A stretch of DNA of 64,000 nt, from assembly GCA_903813345.2 (NCBI GenBank), contig CAIIXF020000002.1:22148455-22212454 (forward strand), given 5' to 3'. This document shows, piece after piece, positions 30,495-41,140 of this stretch; the stretch's first letter is position 1; the number at the start of each line of letters is the position of its first letter. The stretch comes from Owenia fusiformis. Its lineage: Eukaryota; Annelida; Polychaeta; Sabellida; Oweniidae. The notes beneath the pieces were generated by a model. The model saw nothing but the letters and a program-made list of their open reading frames with translations, made no database searches and had not been told where the DNA came from. The position numbers and the translations under genes are program-made.

Positions 30495-33400
30495 TCAGAT
30501 ATTGGCAGAGATAAAATCAGCCACTTTGGACAAGAGTTGCGAATTTGTTTCTAAAGATAGATCAGGATCTCCATAATAGAATAAAAAAAGTAAATCAGCT
30601 TGATTTTTATGTTTATTTAAGACTCCTGGTGCAATCAGTTCAATGTCATTTTTTAATGTTTGAAAATTCAAATCATTATTTGGACACTTCAGAAGAAAGT
30701 GCTTTGGCGTACAGATAGCTCCACATGAGCAATTTGGGCCATCAATAAAAGTAAAGTTATGGGCGTATAGTTGAGCCCTAAAAAGTAAATCAGCTCTAAG
30801 TCTGTTTATGATTATTTCTTGTTTTCTTGTCAAATTAAGAAAGGTAGATGGCAGAGTAAGTTTTTTGGGAGCAAAATAAGTTTTTTGATATTTTTTGAAA
30901 GTCTGGAGTGTTTTCTTTTCTCTGATATATGATGGCAGCATTGACCATGAACTGATTGCACCTAGGACTGCTGACTCCAAGAATCTATTGCTACAGCGGA
31001 TCGGTAGCTTAAAGTCAAATTTGTTGCGATTAGTTCTAATGCTTTTATTTTTGTACTTCTCAAAGATCTCATTTAGATATACAGGAGTTGTTCCATTGAC
31101 AACCTTGTACATGAAATTATTAATTTGCATCTTCCTTCTGTCCTCTAATGTATGCCATTGTAATAAAGTGAGCACTTTAGTGGTGTTACTACCATGGTAA
31201 CAGCCTGAACACAAGATGGCTGCTTGGTAGTAGAGCTTGTTCAACCGTTCAAGTAAATATTTGGAAGATTTGTTGTATAATACAACACCATAATCAAAAT
31301 ATGGACGAATAAATGAGGTAAAGATTGTCTCCAAATGTTTGGCTGTCAGTTTGCCTTGGAGTTTTTTTAAAGGATTTAGCATTTTTTTTACCTTTGTACA
31401 TATCTCATCAATATGATTTATATTTGAGAGGCATTCATCAAAACAGTAACCAAGATGTTTGTGGGTTGCAATTCTTTTGATTTCAGTGTTATTGAGAAAT
31501 GATGTGGTCACGTTTTCAGTTGGCATTCTTGGAGTATGAAAAATAACTTCGCAGCTCTTCTCAGGTTTAAACTGGAGCTTCCATAATTTGGACCAATTTT
31601 GAATCGCTTCCAGGTTACTTGCAACAGATTGATCTATCTCATTTGGATTTTTGGGGTCAAAAGAGAACTGCAGTGAAGTATCATCTGCGTATATATAGCA
31701 CTCTGTGTCAATTTTATCTGGGAGATCATTTATGTACAATAAAAAAAATAGGGGTCCCAAAATTGATCCTTGTGGAACACCGCAATTGATAAAATTGGCC
31801 TCCGACATTGAAGACGAAGCACCAGCTAAATTTACATACATTTTTCTGTCAGAGAGATAGGATTTTATGACATTTAGTAACTGTCCCCTTATACCATAAG
31901 ACTTGAGTTTCAATATGAGTAAGTGATGAGGGACTTTGTCAAATGCTGATGCAATATCAAGAAATATTCCTTTTGATGCCTTTCCTTCTTCAAAATTATT
32001 CTGAAGGAAGTGTTCTATGGTCAAAAGTTGGGCTTGTGTGCTATGTCCAGGAAGAAAACCTGCCTGGTGTTTATAAAGTAAATTATTAGAGGTCAAATGC
32101 GTTCGGATTCGATCAGCTATAACCCTTTCAAACAATTTGGATATAGTATTTAATAAGGTAATCGGGCGGTAATTGTTAATGTCAGACTTGTCACCTTTTT
32201 TGAAAATTGGACAAACTATGCCTACCTTCCATGGTTCTGGAAATACATTTCTTGAACATAGTCTGTTAAATAGGGTAGATAGAGGTCTTGATATTGTGTG
32301 TGCTGTGAGGTTAAGCATTTTGTTGGTAATCATATCAGGTCCACAGGCTTTTGAAGTGTCAAGTGACAAAATTAATTTCATCAATTCATCTGGATTTGTC
32401 GCAACTGAAATGAGTAGAGAGTTGGTTCTGTCAGGAAAATTAGGTAATTGGTCAAAATTGATATTATCCATATGATTTTTGGATGCAAACAGCTTTAGGA
32501 AGGCATTTGCCTTCTCAAGGTTATCAGTTATTGGCGGTTGATTTTGATTAAACAGTGGTGGAATTTGGGAATCAGCACTTTTACCAAGAAACAGCCTTAT
32601 TAGTTTCCAATAATTCTTATCATTTTTACTAAAGTTATTAATGGAATCGCGGGTTTTTTTATCATGATATTCTTTAAGATTTGTAATAAGAGTCGTTACT
32701 TTAATTGATTGATTGTCATAAAGATGTCTATTGAGGGTGGTAGGTGATGATTTGAGTTTCCTAAAAAGTAATTTCTTTTTGTTAATTTCTTGCCTAAGAT
32801 TTTCATTAAACCAGGGCTGATCCTTAGATTTGATAGTGATTTTCTTATTTGGAATGTGTTTTGAGTAAATATTCATAAGTGAATGGCCAAAATGTGAGGT
32901 CACTTTATTCATATCAATGTCTGAATCAATAATTTTAAGCCAGTCGGTGTTTCGTATTGCATTGTTTAAATTTTCAAGATTACACAAATCATATTTCCAA
33001 ATAGTTTTCCTAACAGGCTGTTCCTTTGTGATGCTTAGTTTTAAATATGATACAATGGTGCAGTGATCTGCTCTTCCAATTGGGTCAGTTATACTCCAGG
33101 ATGTAAAAATATCAGGTGAATCAGTAAGAATATGATCAATGCATGATTGAGAGTTTTTTGAGAACCTAGTAGGTTTGTTAATTAGTTGGGTGAAGTCAAA
33201 ATCATCAATAAGATCAGATAATAATTTCCCAGCCAGATTATCATCATTCTGGTACCAGGTTGAGTTTTTGGCATTTAAATCACCTGAGATAATGACATGG
33301 TCAAAATTAGTAGGGTTGTTTTTTATTATTTGGAATTGTTGTTCAAGTTTCGAAAAATATTGTCGAGTTTCCTGTGCTGTTTGACTTGGTGACCTGTAAC

Positions 33401-34241
33401 ACACCCCTATCAGGATGTGCTTGTGATTCAATATTAATTCAGTAAAGATACAGTCAAGGTCAGGTACATAGAAATTTTGATCAAGTTCCTTAGTTGGTAT
33501 ATTGGAATTAATATAAAGAAGTAAACCCCTACCAAGTTTAGAAAAGATAGGTCTTTTATAGTTATTTATGTCAAGTTGGCCTAGTGCAACCATTTCTTGT
33601 ACTTGACCTGCCTCACATATACTAATGACTGATGGAGAATCAAAATTTGCTCTGATTTTTAGATCCTCAAATCTAGCCCCATTATCAGCATTTATGCTGT
33701 TTATATTTGAGAATAGGCATGTCAAATTGCCATTTTCAGGCCCAGGATTGGGGTGTATGTCACCACATGAGTGCAGGAGAATAGATACGATATTTGGAAT
33801 ATATGCAAAATTACATATACCTGGCACAAATAAAGTTGAGATAAGAATTTTAGATAATAATACAATTGCATGGGCACTATATTTACATTTAACCAGGTTA
33901 GTCACTGTAATAGTGATCAAGATGGGGGTTGTCATATAAACGGTGCAAATAATTATGCTATAAAGAGTCAGAATTGACAACTTGATGAAAGAAATGACAG
34001 CATCAGGAGCTACACTGTTTACATAGTAGATGATCAGAGAAATTATGGAAATTAGTAACAAGGGCACTACAAGTTCTCCAAATAGGTCAAAATGGGTATT
34101 TGAGTGGTTTTTTCGACTGGTATTGATTGAGCAGTGACCCTTATTAAAATTGCCAATAGCTACCCTCCATTGCTGGATGCTAATACCTATCCTATCCCAA
34201 GTCTCCACTCCAACCACCCTACCCCCCATAAACAAGTGCAA
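30495..34241 (-). CDS. LINE ORF2: endonuclease and reverse transcriptase with hydrophobic leader
   Basis: 1,248 residues. Residues 50-160 contain three or four hydrophobic segments (about 57-73, 84-112, 124-140), then C-G-D-I-H-P-N-P-G-P at 159-168, a 2A-like ending. The APE-type endonuclease follows (SNINSI near 178, SGDLNAKN 319-326, IDHILT 368-373, GRADHCTIV 389-397). The reverse transcriptase (about 665-930) has FKKGDKSDINNYRPI, FLDIASAFDKV, the conserved GVPQGSILGPL, and catalytic YADD at 851-854. A C-terminal Cys/His knuckle (CSCGAICTPKHFLLKC) comes after residue 1150. The RT motifs place it with the jockey superfamily (CR1/L2/jockey). The start could be a later Met; the long leader is in frame and open. 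Confidence 0.92.
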   Translation of the reverse strand: MHLFMGGRVVGVETWDRIGISIQQWRVAIGNFNKGHCSINTSRKNHSNTHFDLFGELVVPLLLISIISLIIYYVNSVAPDAVISFIKLSILTLYSIIICTVYMTTPILITITVTNLVKCKYSAHAIVLLSKILISTLFVPGICNFAYIPNIVSILLHSCGDIHPNPGPENGNLTCLFSNINSINADNGARFEDLKIRANFDSPSVISICEAGQVQEMVALGQLDINNYKRPIFSKLGRGLLLYINSNIPTKELDQNFYVPDLDCIFTELILNHKHILIGVCYRSPSQTAQETRQYFSKLEQQFQIIKNNPTNFDHVIISGDLNAKNSTWYQNDDNLAGKLLSDLIDDFDFTQLINKPTRFSKNSQSCIDHILTDSPDIFTSWSITDPIGRADHCTIVSYLKLSITKEQPVRKTIWKYDLCNLENLNNAIRNTDWLKIIDSDIDMNKVTSHFGHSLMNIYSKHIPNKKITIKSKDQPWFNENLRQEINKKKLLFRKLKSSPTTLNRHLYDNQSIKVTTLITNLKEYHDKKTRDSINNFSKNDKNYWKLIRLFLGKSADSQIPPLFNQNQPPITDNLEKANAFLKLFASKNHMDNINFDQLPNFPDRTNSLLISVATNPDELMKLILSLDTSKACGPDMITNKMLNLTAHTISRPLSTLFNRLCSRNVFPEPWKVGIVCPIFKKGDKSDINNYRPITLLNTISKLFERVIADRIRTHLTSNNLLYKHQAGFLPGHSTQAQLLTIEHFLQNNFEEGKASKGIFLDIASAFDKVPHHLLILKLKSYGIRGQLLNVIKSYLSDRKMYVNLAGASSSMSEANFINCGVPQGSILGPLFFLLYINDLPDKIDTECYIYADDTSLQFSFDPKNPNEIDQSVASNLEAIQNWSKLWKLQFKPEKSCEVIFHTPRMPTENVTTSFLNNTEIKRIATHKHLGYCFDECLSNINHIDEICTKVKKMLNPLKKLQGKLTAKHLETIFTSFIRPYFDYGVVLYNKSSKYLLERLNKLYYQAAILCSGCYHGSNTTKVLTLLQWHTLEDRRKMQINNFMYKVVNGTTPVYLNEIFEKYKNKSIRTNRNKFDFKLPIRCSNRFLESAVLGAISSWSMLPSYIREKKTLQTFKKYQKTYFAPKKLTLPSTFLNLTRKQEIIINRLRADLLFRAQLYAHNFTFIDGPNCSCGAICTPKHFLLKCPNNDLNFQTLKNDIELIAPGVLNKHKNQADLLFLFYYGDPDLSLETNSQLLSKVADFISANI

Positions 34242-34627
34242 AAAGTATATACTGTCTTCATGTCAGTGATAGTTTGATTTGGATTTATATGTGTAATGAG
34301 CAAAAACCATGTGAGCAGATTGCTGAAGCATAGATGATATCAACAAAAACTTAGAATCAGATTAAGTCTTTAAGACATATGTACATTACAATGTAATACT
34401 GTCATTGCATACAATACATGTAAGTTCTAACAAACAGTAATAATCGAAGAAACAAGTCATATATTGTGTGCAGGTGAGCACGTCTCTCTCAAGCTTAAGT
34501 TCTGGATGAGCAATAAAAGATTATAAACCAGGCTTGCTCACTGGGCCATTATACTTATTGCCAGCAGTCTAGAGAAGTAATGCTACATGTATGAACAACT
34601 AACCCAAGTTTAAATATAATATGCATA

Positions 34628-34735
34628 GATGCCACCACCTAGTTCCCAGATATGGAACCTTAAATCAGATTTTAATCAAGAAAAAGAATGGAGACCAGAA
34701 CAGTAAGTCACCACTTTTTGGTGGTGACATATTAA
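34628..34735 (+). repeat. GTCACCACC family element inside the LINE
   Basis: GATGCCACCACCTAGTTCCC at the left and AAGTCACCACTTTTTGGTGG near the right end. Its presence within the LINE between ORF2 and ORF1 means this family moved after the LINE inserted, or that the LINE carried it. Confidence 0.7.
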
Positions 34736-35793
34736 TGAGGGAAGAATGACCTAATCCCTCCTAAAACACTTGAGAAAGATAAAAAGGTTATAACCCGGGT
34801 TAGTCCATCAAATCAATATACTTTTTTGACAGCTGCCAGAAGTTTTTTAAAACTAACTATTACTAATATGCATTTACATATAAAGTACATTCTGTATCAA
34901 GTTTAGAAGAGAAAAAAATGACCCAATGAACATCTGTTCATTTATCGATGCTCCATAGATCCTTGAGTAGGATATCTATTTAGGAAGAAACGTAAACAAT
35001 ATCTAATCCCTTAAAGTAAGAACAAGTGTCCACTAACTGTGCAGACTAGTATGTACATGTACAGGTACTGAGTTACAGGAATTGTACTATTCAAACTTGC
35101 TTAATGGCAATCAGGCTTGCACAGAATAGAATGTGGGGTGCAGCTAGGATGCAGGTACCAAAAATAGCATGGGTATATCTGTCCCAATATAAAAATTGCT
35201 AATGTCAATACTGTAAGAACATTGAGAGTGTAAGACAGGTTGAAATCGCGCTCAGATTCAACAACATTCCAGAGTCACAAAAATACTTTTAGAAATCAAT
35301 GTCGTCGGTTGATTTTGCAAGTTAAGACACTAGCAGCCTGATTCCCGTTAGCAATTGTGATTATATTACAAAATTAGAACATAAATCACAGGTTAAAACC
35401 TACCTGTTGACCAGCATAGCTTGAGAGGAGACAGAAACTGTATGAATTTCGCTAGGTTTTTTAAAATATAGAAACCGGAAGTTGTATTTGACCTTGTGAA
35501 GTGAGGTCAACAAGTGTACTCTGAAGTGTACTGGTCACGTGTCAAAACAAAGCAGAAGAAAAAGTGACACGAAGTGGATCATGTTTATACAGTCTATTTA
35601 TAATGAAAATTGAATTAAATTCACATTAAGATGTGCTGGGGCGTTAGCCAGATACTCAAATATACCAACTCAATCAAGATTAAACAAAATAACTTGCAAT
35701 TTAACCATTGGCGACCAGTTTAAGCCAAGGGGTTATAGAGAAGTTTTATATACATGAATGTCATTATCCGTCATTTGGTTGCGGATTTCAGAG

Positions 35794-36729
35794 TTATTCA
35801 TCGAGATCAATTATCTCGTCCACAGAATCAAGTATATTGAATTGTTTAATGTGGCCAGACTGTTTGATTTTACCGAAAACTTTACCATTCGACATCCAGC
35901 TACTGTCAATTCTTTGGTTTTTTCTGAGGTCGTACAGCAGCTTGCTGTTGAGAGGACTTGCGTCTTCGTATACTCGTATATCAGTCCCTTTTAGTTCTTT
36001 TTTGTGACGCATTACGAGGTCCTTGTCTGCCCGGAACTTGAAGCGGACTATCATCTTCCTTGGTCCAGTTTGCCCAGGTCTCGACCTACCAGGGACTCTA
36101 TGTGCCACCTCAATCATAGAACGCTGAATGGGAACATTGTTCTCATTCAGGTTGGAAACGACAAGATCAGCACATTGTGCGGCTGTTTCCTCAGCCCCTT
36201 GGGCTTCAGGCAATCCAAAGATGTTTACATTATTTTTACGTGAGTATTGATTGTTATGATTTGTCTCAAGGGTTATTTCGTTAAGTCTCACCTCTAGTTT
36301 CTTAGTCTTAGCATCCAACAGGATAACTTTCTCCTTGAGATTTTTATTTTCGACTTCAATGGAGCTCATTCGATCAGAGACTTTCTGCCAGCGAGAGTCA
36401 AATTTCGTAAACATTGAAACAATCCATTTTTTTAGACAGTCATTGGACATGATGACGTCATCATCATCGACATTATCCCCAAGACCCTCGCCGTTTTGAG
36501 CCAGTTCGTTAGAGGGTTCGGTAACCAGGAATTCGGACGAAATGTGTTCCGTTTCATCTAGACGCTGTCTGTTGACGGGGGCCTCTTCCTGAGGTCCACT
36601 ACGGTCCAATATTGTGCGTTTATTGCCAGCCTTGACAGATTCATTCCTAGATCCGCCATTTTGATTTTCGGAGACTGGGGTGCTTGTGATGAAGCTCGTG
36701 AGCTTCGACTGTTCTTTGACTTTTGACAT
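35794..36729 (-). CDS. LINE ORF1: L1-ORF1p-like RNA-binding protein
   Basis: 311 residues from ATG at 36729. The first 90 residues are polar. A likely coiled coil follows (about 105-160, with ENKNLKEKVILLDAKTKKLE). Next is an RRM-like segment containing NNVNIFGLPEAQGAEETA, and a C-terminal domain with AHRVPGRSRPGQTGPRKMIV and KIYEDASP-like RVYEDASPLNSKLLYDLR. This order matches the transposase_22/L1 ORF1p family: trimeric RNA-binding chaperones that package the LINE RNA. No frameshift is seen. Confidence 0.85.
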   Translation of the reverse strand: MSKVKEQSKLTSFITSTPVSENQNGGSRNESVKAGNKRTILDRSGPQEEAPVNRQRLDETEHISSEFLVTEPSNELAQNGEGLGDNVDDDDVIMSNDCLKKWIVSMFTKFDSRWQKVSDRMSSIEVENKNLKEKVILLDAKTKKLEVRLNEITLETNHNNQYSRKNNVNIFGLPEAQGAEETAAQCADLVVSNLNENNVPIQRSMIEVAHRVPGRSRPGQTGPRKMIVRFKFRADKDLVMRHKKELKGTDIRVYEDASPLNSKLLYDLRKNQRIDSSWMSNGKVFGKIKQSGHIKQFNILDSVDEIIDLDE

Positions 36730-37419
36730 AATCCTGAGTCAGTAGTAGAATCCGTATATATTCATACACATTCACATTAGAATACAAGCGTCCTAGGTGT
36801 GTCTATAGACTTACAATATAGCAATCTTTTCACACGATTTTGCAGGGTTCTTATTCCATTACACTGCCATCTATCAGGGATAAATTAGAAACTAGATATA
36901 AATCGGAAATGTTAAGTAATTTTCTGAATTTATTGATTGTAAAAAAGTTAGGTGAATTAATTCTAAAAGATTAAATCATATTGGTTTTATCTAGAGAAGT
37001 TTATGCTAAACACTTTTAATTTAACAATTTATAATTTTTATGAATATGACATTTATTTACCAAAATAATATGTGATTAATATGAGTATAGTTTTAACAGA
37101 ATAAGCCTAGCCTATCTTAATAGGGCTATTCACGATGCTATTCATATATTTCACACCTTCAAGGTAAATTGGCTGGCTATTGGATTAACTTTCCAATATA
37201 AATTTGTTTATTAAAAATTATTTCAAATAAATGCCCAGTTGGCAAAACATTCGAGAAAAGGGATGAAATTGCGAATAGTACATATGTAAGGTAATACGTG
37301 ATTAATGTCGTTCAAGTACAAATGATAAATAAAAATGAGGTCACATATTGGTCAACGTTTTTGCCCACGTTCGTGATCATACTAGTGCGTGAGTATGAAG
37401 GCCATGTGTCAACTATACA

Positions 37420-37590
37420 ATCGATAATATCCCCCTAGCTATTCCTCTAAATAAACGCCTATCCTCCTTGGAAAATTGTTTTCTCCCTCTTAATATAGGC
37501 CCATGGGCGTTTATTAAAAATTCTTTCAAATAAACGCCCTGTGCAAAATAAACGCCCGTAGGCCTATTCGCGAGAGAGAGTAAAGAATAA
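37420..37590. repeat. AAACGCCC-rich repeat remnant
   Basis: Several AAATAAACGCC words in both orientations (GGGCGTTTATT, TAAACGCCC). They resemble the GCGCCC-rich ends of the element at 51036, so this may be a rearranged relative. Confidence 0.4.
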
Positions 37591-37611
37591 CTTGTAGATT
37601 TGTGATCATAA

Positions 37612-37800
37612 CCACTGGCGAATCCAGAAGTTAACAAGGGGGGGTGTACATTTCAAATCCAAAAACTTTGAATGCCCATTTTTGATAATTTGACCTAAAA
37701 AGGCCCACTGCAAAAATTTTGGGCACACAATTGTTTGTGGGCCCCGGTAATTTGGCTCAATAACATAAATGTGACGACGTTTTTGCACTTTAACCAACCA
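37612..37800. repeat. GGCGAATCCAGA dispersed repeat, copy 1
   Basis: CCACTGGCGAATCCAGA, GCCCATTTTTGATAATTTG and CTAAAAAGGCCC, with TGGGCCCC-like GC-rich words. Copy 2 at 56690-56945 keeps the same order. Confidence 0.7.
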
Positions 37801-39436
37801 GGACAGCAGAGGTTTTGATTTTCGTGGCCTCTTTGTTTAAATGTTTACGACATAAAGGAGAGAAGTTCTGCTTATTTTATTGCAATTCTTTAAAAATCGA
37901 TGGGCTGCGATTTGAGAAATTCTAATCTATTTACATAGACTATGATTTGTATCGTTTGTATCGTTTTTGAAAGAACTCTAAAAACGACACAAATCACGTG
38001 TAAATAGTTCTCTGTGATCTGAACTTTGCCAATTTAACATTAATCTGAATAAAAGGAGAGTTCTACCTAACTGAAACCAAAATACGATTAAGGTGCGTAA
38101 TCCAAAAACGAAAACGGCGGAATTTGACAGAAACTGTAAAGTCGAAACAATGCTGGTATAACAGGTATATATTCTTATACATTTAGCCATTTAAACAGTA
38201 AAATCAATCAAATTTTACGTTGGACGAGGTGTGAAGGAACAAAAATGACCCCAAATCCAAGAAAAACGTACTTAACTGAAATGATGGATGTCAGGGGGTA
38301 ATTTGTGTGCTGTCCTACGAGCAACCTAGACATATGTAAGTACCCTTAAAAACGTAGATGATATGAAACACATTCCTCTAACTGAATATACTATGAAGAA
38401 AGGGCTAGGTTGACTGAATTAAAAGATAGAGCCTTTGTATTCGTAAATTCTGCCGATTATCTACTCGAAGGAGCGGCAACCTGTACGGAAAACAGCGGTA
38501 TGGACGCGAAGGTGCGATCTGATCCCTACCTGTGATTATCCCAAATAAAGATTTTATCATATTTGATTAGTGTGTACATGTCTCAAATAATATTTTATCC
38601 CTTTTCTCTTCAAAAATAGGCATATTGCCTGTTTAAAATATAAAAAACGAAAAAAATTCAGTGAGAAATGTTCTCGTTTTTTATACATTTTACAAAAAAA
38701 TCTTCTCACCAGTCTTGCAGAGTTACCTAACAAATCAGAATTATAGATCTAGTTTATAAGATTATAAGTGAATTACGATTTGCATGCTTGCCTGTTAATC
38801 GATCCTCAAAGTTGGTAAGTTGAGAGACAAACTTGTTTTACATCAAATAACACAAAAATATCAGGGGGGCTATTCGAATTGTGCTTGTGATCCCTTAATA
38901 ATTTTAAAAATCACTTCTACTGCATCTAAATAAACCATGTGTCCTCATTTCAATCAATGATGAATGAACAAACTGTACTTTTAGATCTAGTCTGGTGAGA
39001 TCTCTCAACAAAGTTACAAATAAATCATTATATACGTACCAGCCAATATCAGTTTGGAAATATCTGTGAATTGGAGCCATGTGAATCAGTATATCATGAG
39101 TAATTATAATCCTAATGGGGTTATGAAAATCAAAATAAAGTTTAAAACTTTGGAAGCCAACACCCAAGTTGTCCGAAGTAGAATGAAACAACGAATTCGA
39201 TTGGTTTATCTTGGTGTCAAAAATTTTCAACCAATAGAAATACGTGTAACAAAATTACTCGGAAAATATTAGAAAAATGAAATAATCAATAAACTTTACG
39301 AATTCTTCCAGTTTTACACGAATAAGCCCGTAAAAGAACACCATATTAGGTAAATATATTATCAAGAATTAGACTAATGAAATAGTCTAGTTTAGATTTT
39401 GTACATTTTGTTTTGATTTATTCTTCAACCTAGACT

Positions 39437-39634
39437 AGGTGGAGGTGCTGCATGTGAATGTGATTGTGAACTTCCAAGTGCAAGCTTTGATGATGGAGAC
39501 TGTTGTAATGGGCACCCTGGGGCACTGGTCAACTCTTTGTACAAGGGCGTGCTGCTGGTTAAGAGATATTTTCATCAAATAGGACCAATATCAGGCTCAT
39601 ATCTAGTTCAACAAGACCACGGCTTTCATTTATA
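39437..39634 (+). other. Short Cys-rich open stretch, LNR-like fragment
   Basis: After CTAGACTA the frame reads GGGAACECDCELPSASFDDG, then DCC. The CxCxC spacing with FDDGDC is reminiscent of a Lin12/Notch repeat. It is alone, without a clear exon pair, so it may be a remnant or chance. Confidence 0.25.
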
Positions 39635-39751
39635 ATCTGAGTGTTCTTGTTGCCGTTTTTGGGTTTAACTTCCGTGCTATGCTTTCATTGGTTGCAAATT
39701 CTCACTATCAGTTATTAATAAAACGCGCATAAAATTCTATGCGCTGCCATA

Positions 39752-39988
39752 CAGTTGGGGACATAAATAAATGACAGGTGGATTTGCTGAAGTGAGGATT
39801 TCCCATGTTAAAAATAAGAGAATTTACAAGAGGCCATAAATCAGTGGATGAGATTATACAAAATGTAAAATATACAAATTTTAAGGGATATATATCTAGA
39901 CAATATTGGAAATTATGGGCTTTCAGACCACCATAATTAGGAAATGGTGATCGAAAATCGACCTGTCATTTATTTTTGTCCCCAACTG
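39752..39988. mobile_element. 237-bp Tc1/mariner-like MITE
   Basis: Ends CAGTTGGGGACATAAATAAA and its complement TTTATTTTTGTCCCCAACTG, extending through ATGACAGGT. TA stands at both sides (39750 and 39989). No coding capacity. Confidence 0.85.
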
Positions 39989-40099
39989 TAGGCCATCATT
40001 AAAATTTTTTGCATCAAGGGCCGAATAGGCACGGATGTTAAACCTAGGGCGGGCCACAAGAAATGTCAGATAAGAAATAAGGCCCAGACTAGGTTTAAC

Positions 40100-40700
40100 T
40101 TGTTGAACTAGCTCATATCGAGGGTTTTTTCTCCAAAATGGGACCCACTTCTAGGAGTTTTTCGGTTGGTGAAAAAGTGACCCACTTTAGCGGCACGTCC
40201 TCATATACCCAATATATGGGAGTACCCCCCTATAATTACATTGGTTTTGCAATAAATGAAGCTAGGCATTTGTAACTAAGCGTCCCGGGGTTCATTGTAT
40301 AAACCTTGACGGGGATCCTCTGCACACATGGGGTACATGTATCTTTTTTGACATTTGGTATGGCAATGGACCCACATTTTGGGATCTGGTATGAGATTGC
40401 ACCCACATTATGACTTTTTGGTTATGGCAATGATCAGATTTTTCCACTTTCTTGTATGAGAATGGTCATGGAAAATAGTTATCTCACACTTGTGTATGGC
40501 ATTGGTCTAGTAGTTACACATATCCTTAATTTGAGGTTGTTCTTCTTGGGACCTTCTTCAGTTTAAATATTAGCTTTTTCCCGGGATGTATTATACTTTG
40601 GACCAGTCATAGCATTGGTATGGCTTTGGTCCTATATTGAGACATTTGGTATATGGCATTGGTCCCCCTCCAAATTTTGTACAAAGTGACCCCCGGGCTA
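40100..40700. repeat. Degenerate internal repeats (GACCCACTT / GGCAATGGACCC words)
   Basis: Words such as TTGGTATGGCAATGGACCCA, TGGTATGAGATTGCACCCAC and TTGGTATATGGCATTGGTCC recur about every 60-70 bp, bounded by GACCCACTT at the left and AAGTGACCCCCGGGC at the right. Confidence 0.55.
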
Positions 40701-41140
40701 AGCGTCCACATGTAATACTAGGTAATCAGTAGTCTAATACTTATTAAGACACTCTCTAATAATTATACTCCTTCTATATGTTTCAAAATTTCAAAATTTT
40801 GCTTCATCTCAGTTGATAATTGGCACTGTAAATCGAGTAGATATCGATAAATACTTATAATGTATTTTGAGATGTTCCTCATAAGCGTAATTTGATTGTA
40901 TTTCTATCAATATCTTTTTGTAATTAAACTCAGGCTATAAAAATACTGATGTTTCCACATCGTAATATATTGATTATATTGTTCTGTTCATGCGTACATA
41001 ATACCACTCAACAAATAACATGTCAATATTTTCAGGATGACGATGATTTCCACCCAGATGTATAAAATTATGAGTCCTACACCCAAGTTATCAGAATGCT
41101 GAAAACGTCATTTGATTCTGGAATCAGATTATTGTGAAAA

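Larger units (their letters stand above)
30258..36875 (-). mobile_element. Full-length LINE (jockey/CR1/L2-like clade) with ORF1 and ORF2
   Basis: Both open frames run on the minus strand and a T run at 30258-30275 marks the poly(A) end. AGGGATAAATT occurs at both edges (30249 and 36876), consistent with a target-site duplication of at least 9 bp, so the insertion appears complete with a short 5' UTR of about 145 bp. Both frames are uninterrupted, which suggests a young and possibly competent copy. The 1.55 kb between ORF1 and ORF2 is unusually long and holds a smaller element at 34628. Confidence 0.85.
29636..38534. mobile_element. Inverted-end element (CACAGGTAGGGATCA) holding a LINE
   Basis: CACAGGTAGGGATCA at 29636 is matched by TGATCCCTACCTGTG ending at 38534; the arms remain similar for about 75 bp (ATACCGCYGTTTTCCGTA, CCTTCGAGTAGA). 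The pentamer ATTAT flanks both ends (29631-29635 and 38535-38539), as a target-site duplication would. Removing the LINE leaves about 2.3 kb with no transposase frame, so a non-autonomous DNA element with a nested LINE is the best reading. CACTA-like or Transib-like ends are possible; the superfamily is undecided. Confidence 0.55.
36885..41140. other. Region between the LINE and the DUF229 gene
   Basis: Mostly A+T-rich and non-coding. It holds repeats (37420, 37612, 39752, 40100), the right inverted end at 38534, and one short Cys-rich open stretch (39437). The acceptor TATTTTCAG just before 41036 shows that the DUF229 transcript has at least one upstream non-coding exon in this region, whose position was not found. 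Confidence 0.55.

Noticed and set aside
30895-33939. Plus-strand frames within the LINE (for example 30895-31200, 32173-32475, 33625-33939)
   Set aside because: Shadows of the uninterrupted minus-strand ORF2, which has all reverse-transcriptase motifs.
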